Source: Bradyrhizobium genosp. SA-3
GTDB taxonomy: Bacteria; Pseudomonadota; Alphaproteobacteria; Rhizobiales; Xanthobacteraceae
Length of the DNA stretch: 53,935 bases
NCBI RefSeq assembly: GCF_004212635.1
Contig: NZ_PSRT01000053.1
Coordinates: 1 to 53,935, forward strand
Direction: 5' to 3'
The first letter of the stretch is position 1; every line of letters starts with the position of its first letter. A program made the translations under genes and the position numbers. The notes under the pieces are model-generated. The model searched no databases, was not told the origin of the DNA, and saw nothing but the letters and a program-made list of their open reading frames with translations. Shown one piece after another: positions 1-6,690 of this stretch.

Positions 1-1
1 G

Positions 2-559
2 GCCGCCGCCCCGGTGGTGGAGGCCAATTCGGCCCCGGCTGCAGCTTCGCCGGCCGCGACCCCCGACGCCAATGACCTCGTGCGCGCCGCGATCGAGCGT
101 CTGCGCAAATCGCCCGAGGGCAAGGCCGCTGAGGCCAAATCGGCCGAGACCAAATCTTCCGAAACCAAGCCCGCTGAAAGGCCGGCGGAGCCTGCGGCAC
201 GAGAAGCCGCCCGCATCCCGGAGGCTCCGCGTGTGACCACTGCGGAGCCGTCCCCGGTGCGTCCGCTGCCGCCGCCGATCACGGTGTCGACGCCATCATC
301 CGAGGCCTATGGCAATGGCGGCTCGTCGCCGGTCAACCCGCCCTACACGGCCTCGGTCGGCGGCAATGACGACCCGAATCGGGTGACGCCGCCGGCTGAT
401 ATTCCCGTGCCGGTGATCGCACCGCCGCTCGATCTGCGCGCCGACGCCGGCGCGCCCACGACCATGCAGCGGCCAAAGACCAATGTCGCCGATGAGATGC
501 TGTCCGGCATGAAATCGATGTTCCACGCCGTTCTGCCGAAGCCCGCCACCCCCGATTAG
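2..559 (+). CDS. Pro/Ala-rich hypothetical protein, C-terminal part (5' truncated by window edge)
   Basis: The reading frame is already open at the window edge, so only the C-terminal part (about 185 residues) is visible and the true start lies upstream. The sequence is low-complexity: Ala, Pro, Lys and Glu-rich stretches with AEAKS/AETKS-like repeats, then a proline-rich linker, and a more ordered C-terminal segment with an amphipathic stretch (DEMLSGMKSMFHAVLP). This looks like a disordered linker or periplasmic spacer tail. No catalytic domain is visible and I cannot assign a function. The stop at 557-559 is followed 21 bases later by the convergent TPR lipoprotein gene. Confidence 0.6.
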   Translation, partial: AAAPVVEANSAPAAASPAATPDANDLVRAAIERLRKSPEGKAAEAKSAETKSSETKPAERPAEPAAREAARIPEAPRVTTAEPSPVRPLPPPITVSTPSSEAYGNGGSSPVNPPYTASVGGNDDPNRVTPPADIPVPVIAPPLDLRADAGAPTTMQRPKTNVADEMLSGMKSMFHAVLPKPATPD

Positions 560-580
560 GACGGCATCTGAGCCGCGCTG

Positions 581-1231
581 TCAGCCGCCGACGCGGGCAA
601 GGCCGCTGCGGGCGGCATCGTCGCGTGGGCGAAGCGAGACCGCCTTGGTGTAGGACGCCGCTGCCTTGGCCCTGTCGCCCAGCCGCTCATAGGCCTGTCC
701 GCGGGTGGTCCAGACCTGGGCGTTGTGCGGATCGGCCTCGGAGGCCTCGTCCAGATCGGCTGCGGCCTCCTTGACCTTGCCGAGCGCGAGATAGCTGGTG
801 GCGCGGCCGAGCAGCGGCTCGACCTTCTGCGGGTTGAGCCCGCTCGCAGCGCTGAAATCGGCAATTGCGAAATCGTGCTGGTTATTGCCCTGATAGATCA
901 AGGCACGGCCATAGAGCGCCTGCGCATTGTAGGGATCGAGCCCGACCGCGCGATTGAACTCGTCGAGCGCAGCTGCGGTCTCGCCTGACTTCGCCAGGGA
1001 TTGGGCCTTTGCGGTGTGGGCCTGGGCTTCGCCGACATTGACGGCGCTGACCGCGCTTTCGGCGGCCGCAGTCGCCTTCGGCGCCTCCTGAGGCTTCTCC
1101 TTCTCCGGCATCAGCGATCCCAGATCGAAGGAGCAGCTGCACAGCGCAATCCCCATCAAAGCCGGCACGAACGGCCGCTGCCAGATCTGGCGCAGCCGCG
1201 CCAAGCTGCGCTCGGGGAAAGGGGAGGCCAT
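581..1231 (-). CDS. TPR-repeat lipoprotein
   Basis: A 216-residue protein. A basic N-terminus is followed by a hydrophobic stretch ending in LCSC (residues 30-33), which resembles a lipobox, so it is probably a lipoprotein anchored in the envelope. From about residue 70 to the end it carries three or four tetratricopeptide repeats, with the usual spacing of Ala, Gly, Tyr and a closing Pro (for example AVGLDPYNAQALYGRA and ASEADPHNAQVWTTRG). TPR proteins are scaffolds for protein-protein contacts; the partner is unknown. It lies downstream of rpsU on the same strand but is separated from it by a hairpin terminator. Confidence 0.8.
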   Translation of the reverse strand: MASPFPERSLARLRQIWQRPFVPALMGIALCSCSFDLGSLMPEKEKPQEAPKATAAAESAVSAVNVGEAQAHTAKAQSLAKSGETAAALDEFNRAVGLDPYNAQALYGRALIYQGNNQHDFAIADFSAASGLNPQKVEPLLGRATSYLALGKVKEAAADLDEASEADPHNAQVWTTRGQAYERLGDRAKAAASYTKAVSLRPRDDAARSGLARVGG

Positions 1232-1294
1232 CTACGGTTCGCTCGCGCTGGTGCCGCATCGGTAGTGCCCCCGTCCCAGAAGAAGGCACCGCTC

Positions 1295-1326
1295 ACAAAA
1301 CAATAACGCGGGCCAGGGGCCCGCGT
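1295..1326 (-). terminator. Intrinsic terminator of rpsU
   Basis: A perfect 9-bp stem (ACGCGGGCC 1306-1314 with GGCCCGCGT 1318-1326) and a 3-nt loop lies 35 bp after the rpsU stop. Read on the minus strand it is followed by a U-rich tract (TTATTGTTTTGTG). This fits Rho-independent termination of the short, highly expressed rpsU message ahead of the TPR gene. Confidence 0.7.
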
Positions 1327-1360
1327 CATCGAAAACTGAAGTCTTGCAAGATCCGGTAGA

Positions 1361-1657
1361 TCAGCGCGGTCCGCGCGGACCTGCACCGGGGCCGCCACGA
1401 CCACCGCGATCACCGCCGGGACCTGCGCCGAACACCGGCTTCGGCTTCATCGGCAGCAGGCCTTCGCGCTGCAGCTTCTTGCGGGCCAGCTTGCGCGCGC
1501 GGCGCACGGCTTCGGCCTTTTCGCGGGCCTTCTTCTCGGAGGGCTTCTCGTAGTGACCGCGGAGCTTCATCTCGCGGAAAATTCCCTCGCGCTGCATCTT
1601 CTTCTTCAGCGCCTTGAGGGCTTGATCGACATTGTTATCGCGAACGAGAACCTGCAC
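1361..1657 (-). CDS. rpsU: 30S ribosomal protein S21
   Basis: A 98-residue basic protein. The N-terminal 70 residues match S21: MQVLVRDNNVDQALKALKKK, then a GIFREMKLRGHYEKPSEKK-type segment and a run of Arg/Lys-rich helices (KAEAVRRARKLARKK). The alphaproteobacterial C-terminal extension is present and ends in a Gly/Arg/Pro-rich tail (GGDRGGRGGPG). S21 binds near the anti-Shine-Dalgarno end of 16S rRNA in the small subunit and takes part in initiation. The gene appears monocistronic, with its own terminator. Confidence 0.96.
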   Translation of the reverse strand: MQVLVRDNNVDQALKALKKKMQREGIFREMKLRGHYEKPSEKKAREKAEAVRRARKLARKKLQREGLLPMKPKPVFGAGPGGDRGGRGGPGAGPRGPR

Positions 1658-1873
1658 GCGGCATCCTCTTCAGGTGGATCGGATTTGAATTCTGATAAGT
1701 CAAAGGGGATGGCGAAACGCGCAAGCCCTTAACCTTGAGCGCGCGGATGTATCAGACAAAACTGCAGATGTCCACCGGCCAAGGGGGATTTTGGGCCAAG
1801 TTCGGCCATTAAATGCGGCGAAAATACCTCTGTGCGGCCCCGATTTGGGCGATTCGGTGCCAATGACGGGGCC

Positions 1874-1898
1874 GTTTCCGGAGCTTTGCTCCGGAAAC
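1874..1898 (+). promoter_or_regulatory. Perfect 11-bp hairpin in the aqpZ leader
   Basis: GTTTCCGGAGC (1874-1884), loop TTT, GCTCCGGAAAC (1888-1898). The dyad is flawless, ends about 10 bases before the GGGGG ribosome-binding region and 21 bases before the aqpZ ATG, and has no U-tract, so it is not a classical terminator. It could be a protein operator or an RNA element controlling translation or stability. The function is inferred. Confidence 0.5.
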
Positions 1899-1919
1899 TT
1901 GAAATCAGGGGGACCACAC

Positions 1920-2642
1920 ATGGATATGAAAAAATACGCCGCCGAAGCCATCGGCACCTTCTGGCTCACATTCGCAGGCTGCGGCAGCGCGGTCATTGCC
2001 GCCGGCTTTCCTCAGGTCGGCATCGGTCTCGTCGGTGTGTCCCTGGCGTTCGGGTTGAGCGTCGTCACCATGGCCTATGCGATCGGCCACATCTCGGGTT
2101 GCCATCTCAATCCTGCCGTCACGATTGGCCTTGCCGCCGGCGGGCGCTTTCCGGCCGGCCAGATCCTGCCCTATGTGATCGCCCAGGTGGCGGGCGCGAT
2201 CGTTGCCGCGTGGCTGCTCTATGTCATCGCGAGCGGGGCGCCCGGATTTGACGTCACCAAGGGCTTCGCGTCCAACGGCTATGACGCGCATTCGCCCGGC
2301 CAGTACAGCATGATCGTGTGCTTCCTCACAGAGGTGGTGATGACCATGATGTTCCTGTTCATCATCATGGGCGCTACCCATGGCCGCGCGCCCGCGGGCT
2401 TCGCGCCGCTCGCGATCGGGCTCGCGCTGGTGATGATCCATCTCGTCAGCATCCCCGTCACCAACACCTCGGTGAACCCGGCGCGCAGCACCGGTCCCGC
2501 GCTGTTCGTCGGCGGCTGGGCGCTGTCGCAGCTCTGGCTGTTCTGGGTCGCGCCATTGATCGGCGGCGCGCTGGGCGGGGTGATCTACCGCTGGCTCAGC
2601 GAGGAGCCCACAGGCATCGTCGCAGGCGTGAAGACTGCGTAA
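1920..2642 (+). CDS. aqpZ: Aquaporin Z (water channel)
   Basis: A 240-residue MIP-family channel for passive water flux across the inner membrane. Six membrane helices and two re-entrant NPA loops are visible: HLNPAV (N64-P65-A66) and SVNPARS (N186-P187-A188). The pore-selectivity set fits a strict water channel rather than a glycerol facilitator: Phe44, His174, Thr183 and Arg189, essentially the E. coli AqpZ positions. The ATG at 1920 was chosen because CAGGGGGACC lies just upstream; the frame is open further up but has no family homology there. It is monocistronic, convergent with purK, and preceded by a perfect hairpin. Confidence 0.95.
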   Translation: MDMKKYAAEAIGTFWLTFAGCGSAVIAAGFPQVGIGLVGVSLAFGLSVVTMAYAIGHISGCHLNPAVTIGLAAGGRFPAGQILPYVIAQVAGAIVAAWLLYVIASGAPGFDVTKGFASNGYDAHSPGQYSMIVCFLTEVVMTMMFLFIIMGATHGRAPAGFAPLAIGLALVMIHLVSIPVTNTSVNPARSTGPALFVGGWALSQLWLFWVAPLIGGALGGVIYRWLSEEPTGIVAGVKTA

Positions 2643-2648
2643 TCGCTA

Positions 2649-2698
2649 GAGCATGATCCGGAAAAAGTGTGCAGCGGTTTTCCGGAAAGATCATGCTC
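2649..2698. repeat. REP-like palindrome, GCATGATCC family, copy 1
   Basis: Arms GAGCATGATC (2649-2658) and GATCATGCTC (2689-2698), with inner complementary tracts CGGAAAA and TTTTCCG. It lies right after aqpZ in the gap convergent with purK. A second, diverged copy is at 52236-52285, just before purA. This is a dispersed intergenic palindrome of the kind common in Bradyrhizobium and relatives; as RNA it would form a long stem that could protect or end transcripts. Confidence 0.8.
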
Positions 2699-2707
2699 AA
2701 ACAATAA

Positions 2708-2779
2708 CCTAAAGCGCAATGACGATTCATCCTGATCTCATCGCGCTTTAGGGGGATCGCAGCGATTGCTGCGGTCCCC
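2708..2779. repeat. Two further palindromes in the aqpZ-purK gap
   Basis: The first has arms CCTAAAGCGC (2708-2717) and GCGCTTTAGG (2743-2752) plus an inner ATGA/TCAT match. The second is a hairpin, GGGGATCGCAGC (2752-2763), loop GATT, GCTGCGGTCCCC (2768-2779), with one G-U-type mismatch, and it abuts the purK stop codon. Neither is followed by a U-tract. They probably act as transcript 3' ends for the convergent pair. Confidence 0.6.
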
Positions 2780-3886
2780 TCAGGTGCCTTTCGTCGGCCT
2801 GACTTCGGTGATGTGTCCCATCTTGCGGCCGGGGCGCGGCGTGCCCTTGCCGTAGATGTGCACCGTGGCGCCGGGAACGGTCAGCCATTTGTCGTAGTCA
2901 TTGATCTCGTCGCCGATCAGATTGGTCATGGTGACGACTTCGCCGTGGCGCACGGGCTTGCCGAGCGGCCAGCCGGCGATGGCGCGGATGTGCTGCTCGA
3001 ACTGCGAGATGGATGCGCCGTCCAGCGTCCAGTGTCCGGAATTGTGCACGCGCGGAGCGATCTCGTTGACCAGCACCTTCGGTCCGGTGCCGTTGGCGAG
3101 CACGAACATCTCGACGGCAAGCACGCCGACATAGTCCAGAGCGTTCGCGATCTTGCCGGCGATGCTGCGTGCTTCCTCGGCGAGCGAATCCGGGATCGGC
3201 GCGGGCGCGCGCGATATCTTCAGAATGTGGTCGCGGTGCTCGTTCTCGGTGACATCGAAACACTCGACCTGACCCGCGGCCGAGCGCGCGGCGATCACGG
3301 AGATCTCGCGCTCGAACGGCACGAAGGCCTCCAGGATCGCCGATTTGGTGGCGAGGCTGGTCCACACCTTGGCGATGTCGTCGCCCTCGCGGATGATGGC
3401 CTGGCCCTTGCCGTCATAACCGAAGCGGCGGGTCTTCAGGACGGCCGGAAGACCGATTCGCACGATCGCCTCGCGCAGCGAGGAAACGGAGGTGACGTCG
3501 GCATAGGCGGCCGTGCCGATGCCAAGCCGCGTCACGAAATCCTTCTCGGCCAGCCGGTCCTGGGTGGTCTCGAGGATCTTCCGGTTGGGCAGCACCGGGC
3601 GGCGCGCATCCAGCACCATCGCGGCGGCCGCCGGCACGTTCTCGAATTCGTAGGTGATGACGTCGACGTCGTTGGCGAACAGCTCGAGCGCCTCGACATC
3701 GGCATATTCGGCGCAGGTCGCATTCAGGACCACGTCGAAGGCCGGGGAATCCGGATCGGGCGAGAACATCTGGCAGCGCAGCCCGAGCCGCGCCGCAGCC
3801 ATGGCCAGCATCCGGCCCAATTGTCCGCCGCCGAGGATTCCGATGGTGTCACCGGGCTTCAGCGTCACCTGCCTGGCGTCGGTCAC
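2780..3886 (-). CDS. purK: 5-(carboxyamino)imidazole ribonucleotide synthase
   Basis: A 368-residue ATP-grasp enzyme. It joins ATP, bicarbonate and AIR to give N5-CAIR in de novo purine synthesis. The N-terminal nucleotide-binding fold starts with TIGILGGGQLGRMLAMAA. The ATP-grasp region includes PAVLKTRRFGYDGKGQ, and the C-terminal metal and substrate site has VNEIAPRVHNSGHWT. The length is normal. Its ATG overlaps the purE stop by 4 bases (3883-3886), so the pair is translationally coupled and the product passes directly to PurE. Confidence 0.96.
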   Translation of the reverse strand: MTDARQVTLKPGDTIGILGGGQLGRMLAMAAARLGLRCQMFSPDPDSPAFDVVLNATCAEYADVEALELFANDVDVITYEFENVPAAAAMVLDARRPVLPNRKILETTQDRLAEKDFVTRLGIGTAAYADVTSVSSLREAIVRIGLPAVLKTRRFGYDGKGQAIIREGDDIAKVWTSLATKSAILEAFVPFEREISVIAARSAAGQVECFDVTENEHRDHILKISRAPAPIPDSLAEEARSIAGKIANALDYVGVLAVEMFVLANGTGPKVLVNEIAPRVHNSGHWTLDGASISQFEQHIRAIAGWPLGKPVRHGEVVTMTNLIGDEINDYDKWLTVPGATVHIYGKGTPRPGRKMGHITEVRPTKGT

Positions 3887-4371
3887 GCCTTGTCCTCCGG
3901 ACGCTCGGCAACCGCCTCGGTCTGCGCCTTGCGCCAGGCGGCCAGGCGACCGGACAGGGCGGGGTCGGACAGCGCCAGCACGGAAGCCGCCAGCAGCGCC
4001 GCATTGATCGCGCCGGCCTTGCCGATCGCGAGGGTGCCGACCGGGATGCCGGCGGGCATCTGAACGATCGAATACAGCGAATCGAGGCCTTTGAGCGTCT
4101 TCGATTCGATGGGGACACCGAACACCGGCAGTTCCGTCAGCGACGCCGCCATGCCCGGCAGGTGCGCGGCGCCGCCGGCGCCGGCGATGATGACCTTGTA
4201 ACCCGCCGCCTTGGCGCCCTTGGCGAAAGCGAATAGCCGATCGGGGGTGCGGTGCGCCGAAACGATGCGGGTTTCGGCGGCGACACCGAGTGCGGCAAGC
4301 GTATCGGCGGCATGCCGCATCGTGTCCCAGTCCGACTGGCTTCCCATGATGATGGCGATCGGCGCGGTCAT
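3883..4371 (-). CDS. purE: N5-CAIR mutase
   Basis: A 162-residue class I PurE, which moves the carboxyl group of N5-CAIR to carbon 4 to give CAIR. Signature motifs are MGSQSDW (phosphate and substrate loop), SAHRTPDR (catalytic His region) and GAGGAAHLPGM. It is the first gene of the purEK operon and overlaps purK by 4 bases. Having purK beside it indicates the bacterial two-step N5-CAIR route rather than the direct carboxylase (class II) route. Confidence 0.96.
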   Translation of the reverse strand: MTAPIAIIMGSQSDWDTMRHAADTLAALGVAAETRIVSAHRTPDRLFAFAKGAKAAGYKVIIAGAGGAAHLPGMAASLTELPVFGVPIESKTLKGLDSLYSIVQMPAGIPVGTLAIGKAGAINAALLAASVLALSDPALSGRLAAWRKAQTEAVAERPEDKA

Positions 4372-4458
4372 GACGTCAAATGTGCCCGGAAAACAGAAAG
4401 ATAGGCCAGATTAAAGGTTCCGGCCGGCGGCTCGCAAGGCGGTGGCAAGGAGAAGGGA

Positions 4459-5223
4459 ATGCACTATCCTGTCTTGGTGAATCCCCGCAAGCCTTCATTG
4501 AGCAGGATGCCCATGAAGAAACCAAAAAGGGCGAGTGCTGCGAAGGCCAAAACGGGCCGAAAGACCAGCGCCAGCCACTCCAAAGCCGCTGCCAAGCGTC
4601 CGGCTCGCCCGGCGCGGCGCCAAACGCCGGCCGATGGAGCCACGGAAACCATCAAGGCGACCATCCGCGGCTTGCGGAGCAAGCTCAAGGCGGCGGAGCG
4701 GCGGGTCGCGGAGCTCGAGGCGGCCGCTGACACCGATTTCCTGCTCGAGATTCCGAACCGGCGCGGTTTCGAGCGCGAGCTCAACCGTGCCATTGCCTAC
4801 ATGAAGCGCTACCGCGCCAGCGGGGCGCTGATCGTGCTCGACGTCGATCGGCTGAAGCCGATCAACGATTCCTTCGGACACGCCGCCGGCGACGAGGTGC
4901 TGAAGGCGGTTGCCGCGACGCTGACGCGGCAGGTCCGCGCCTCGGATGTGGTCGGTCGTCTTGGCGGCGACGAGTTCGTGCTGCTGCTGTGGAATCTCAG
5001 CGAGACCGACGCCAAGGCGAAGGCCGCCATCCTCGAGCAGGCGATCGACGAATTGTCATTCACATTTCAGGGCCGGCACGTGGCTGCGGGCGCCTCCGCC
5101 GGCGTCGCGCTGTTGGGGGCGCAGTCCGACGCAGGCCGCGCCCTCGAGGAAGCCGATGCCGCCATGTATGTGCGCAAGGCGCACCGGCGTCACGAGCCAC
5201 GGATCAGGCTCGCCAGCAGCTGA
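4459..5223 (+). CDS. Diguanylate cyclase (GGDEF protein)
   Basis: A 254-residue cytoplasmic protein that should make cyclic di-GMP from two GTP. Residues 1-60 are basic and low-complexity, 66-90 form a probable coiled coil, and 92-250 are the GGDEF domain. The active-site loop is intact (GGDEF, residues 169-173), with the preceding metal-binding Asp in VLDVDRLKPIND. An RxxD inhibitory site (R160-D163) lies five residues before the GGDEF motif, so product inhibition is expected. There is no sensory domain. The start at 4459 follows AAGGAG at a good distance. It is divergent from purEK. Confidence 0.9.
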   Translation: MHYPVLVNPRKPSLSRMPMKKPKRASAAKAKTGRKTSASHSKAAAKRPARPARRQTPADGATETIKATIRGLRSKLKAAERRVAELEAAADTDFLLEIPNRRGFERELNRAIAYMKRYRASGALIVLDVDRLKPINDSFGHAAGDEVLKAVAATLTRQVRASDVVGRLGGDEFVLLLWNLSETDAKAKAAILEQAIDELSFTFQGRHVAAGASAGVALLGAQSDAGRALEEADAAMYVRKAHRRHEPRIRLASS

Positions 5224-5225
5224 TC

Positions 5226-5477
5226 CTACAGCGTGGCGAGATCTTGCGGCACGTTGCCGAACTTGCGCAGCAGTGTGGCGTCGCCGAATTCGCCGGTCAT
5301 GGGATCGCCGCTGCGGCTGAACGCGATCGCGCCGATGTGACCGGCACCGCGCGACAAGATTTCGGCGCGCCGCAATGCGGCCGCCGAACTCTGGCACTCC
5401 TCTGCGGCGCCCGCGACGGGCGATCCGTCAGCATCGATCAGGAAGGGCATTGCAACGTAGTAGGTCACATCCGACAT
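5226..5477 (-). CDS. Conserved small hypothetical protein
   Basis: An 83-residue soluble protein beginning MSDVTYYVAMPFLIDADG. A plausible two-part fold contains an AALRRAEILSR helix and a GAIAFSRSGDPMTGEFGDATLL strand/loop region. I do not recognise a family. It is convergent with the diguanylate cyclase (2-base gap) and is followed upstream on the same strand by another small gene 21 bases away, so the two may be co-transcribed. Confidence 0.6.
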   Translation of the reverse strand: MSDVTYYVAMPFLIDADGSPVAGAAEECQSSAAALRRAEILSRGAGHIGAIAFSRSGDPMTGEFGDATLLRKFGNVPQDLATL

Positions 5478-5498
5478 GGCGTTGCTCCGATGTTGAAC

Positions 5499-5717
5499 TC
5501 AGGCGGCGCTGCTCTTGCCCCGCATCTTGCTGGGCGAGGTCTCCGGAATGCAGCCGGCGGAAATCGCCGCCTGCAATTCTGCCAGCTCGGCTTCCAGATA
5601 TTCATTGGCCATGATCAGCGCCTTGATGGTGCTGCGCAGATTGCCGTCGCACATCGCGATCGCCTGATCGCAGGCTTGTTCATAATGGCTGTTGTCGAGA
5701 AGGGCGGTTGCCGACAT
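5499..5717 (-). CDS. Small hypothetical protein, helical
   Basis: A 72-residue protein starting MSATALLDNSHYEQACDQAI. The ATG at 5717 is preferred over an upstream one at 5825 because AAGGA sits about 9 bases before it, and the upstream part is Arg/Lys-rich and reads through a DNA tandem repeat. The body is predicted helical (STIKALIMANEYLEAELAELQAAI), which suggests a small helical-bundle or dimerising protein. No function can be assigned. It lies 21 bases upstream of the 5226-5477 gene on the same strand. Confidence 0.6.
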   Translation of the reverse strand: MSATALLDNSHYEQACDQAIAMCDGNLRSTIKALIMANEYLEAELAELQAAISAGCIPETSPSKMRGKSSAA

Positions 5718-5738
5718 CTGCGTTGTCCTTCTGCCTTT

Positions 5739-5773
5739 CCTTGGCGTTTTTCCCTTGGCGTTTTCCCTTGGCC
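5739..5773. repeat. Short tandem repeat in the leader of the 72-aa gene
   Basis: Three head-to-tail units: CCTTGGCGTTTTTC (5739-5752), CCTTGGCGTTTTC (5753-5765) and a partial CCTTGGCC (5766-5773). They lie 22-56 bases upstream of the start codon at 5717. The unit length varies by one base in the T-run, as expected for slippage. Confidence 0.6.
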
Positions 5774-5870
5774 TGTCTGGAGCCGGGACGTTCCGAATGT
5801 TCCTATTTTGTTCTTTTCGAGTCAAGCGGATTCAGATACGGCGAGCCGCCGCGAACGACCGGCTCAGGGC

Positions 5871-6077
5871 TCAGGCGATGATGTCGGGCGTAATCTGGTC
5901 TTCGATGAACGCGATGCGATCGCGTAACAAGAGCTTACGCTTCTTCAACCGCTGTAACCGCAACAGGTCGGGGGCGGGCGATTGATGCAGTGCATCGATC
6001 GCCGCATCGAGATCTCGGTGTTCCTGCTGCAACCGGGTGAGCTCGGCTTCGAGCTCACGCTCGTTTTCATTGGTCAT
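5871..6077 (-). CDS. DUF465/YdcH-family small protein
   Basis: A 68-residue, highly charged, all-helical protein: MTNENERELEAELTRLQQEH, a turn (SPAPDLLRLQRLKKRKL) and a second helix (LLLRDRIAFIEDQI). The pattern of two helices joined by a turn and a KKRKLxLRDxI segment is typical of DUF465 (YdcH-like, antiparallel coiled-coil) proteins. The family function is unknown. The internal ATG at 6077 was preferred because the longer frame to 6179 adds an Arg-rich, non-homologous stretch. A paralogue is divergently encoded at 6406-6585. Confidence 0.75.
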   Translation of the reverse strand: MTNENERELEAELTRLQQEHRDLDAAIDALHQSPAPDLLRLQRLKKRKLLLRDRIAFIEDQITPDIIA

Positions 6078-6405
6078 GTCTGCGGTGGCCGAAAACCGAT
6101 AGGCGTGAGATCTGGGCTGTGGATGCCCTGTGGAAATTATCGTCCTTGCGCGGCGTGACCGCAAGCGATCTGCGGCCATAGCCCGCCGATCTCCCGCAAC
6201 ATATTTCTGCGAGTCGCCGCGCCGCTACGCAGGCGCATTGATATCATGGATTTTTCTCGCGTGGTTCCTTACTCACGCTTCGTTACATATGAATTTTCAA
6301 AAATGACGCCGCGACGACGGATACCCATCGACAGAACGAATCGGTGATGTACAGTCTCTCGTCCGGATCGAATCCTAAGGTTCAACCCTACCGAGGAGGT
6401 TTCGA
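6078..6405. other. Intergenic region between two divergent DUF465 genes
   Basis: This 328-bp stretch must carry both promoters. The only element I can point to is the strong GAGGAGGT ribosome-binding site at 6393-6400 for the downstream gene. The first half is GC-rich and the part around 6240-6300 is relatively AT-rich (ATGGATTTTTCTCGC and similar). I see no repeat or RNA gene. Confidence 0.4.
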
Positions 6406-6585
6406 ATGACAATTCAGGCACATCTTGTTGAATTGGAACGGAAGCACAAACTTCTCGAAAACGAATTGCACGAAGCTCTCGTGCACCTTTCAACAGACGA
6501 CCTGCAAATTGTTGAGTTGAAGCGCCGGAAGTTGATGGTCAAGGACCAGATCGAGCGTCTGAAGCAAGGCGACACGCTCCACTAG
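6406..6585 (+). CDS. DUF465/YdcH-family mini-protein (59 aa)
   Basis: This is a 60-codon gene, easily missed because of its size. ATG 6406 is preceded at the ideal distance by GAGGAGGT, and the frame ends in TAG at 6583-6585. The product begins MTIQAHLVELERKHKLLENE and contains a QIVELKRRKLMVKDQIERLK segment, the typical two-helix DUF465 pattern with KRRKLxxKDQI. It resembles the divergent 68-aa gene at 5871-6077 (KKRKLLLRDRI). Codon use here is less GC-biased than in the neighbours (CTT, GTT, TTG, GAA). Function unknown. Confidence 0.8.
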   Translation: MTIQAHLVELERKHKLLENELHEALVHLSTDDLQIVELKRRKLMVKDQIERLKQGDTLH

Positions 6586-6690
6586 TGACCCCCGTAACAG
6601 CGTAGAGTTGATCGTACCCTTTCAAGCGGGGATGAGTGCCTTTGCGCTCACCCCTGCTGCAATGTGCGTCGTGCAAAATTTGCGCGGCGC

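Noticed and set aside
2813..4063. 416-codon plus-strand frame across purK/purE
   Set aside because: Mirror frame; purEK are certain from their motifs.
5499..5825. Longer 108-codon version of the 72-aa gene
   Set aside because: The extra N-terminus is Arg/Lys-rich and translated from a DNA tandem repeat; a better ribosome-binding site precedes ATG 5717.
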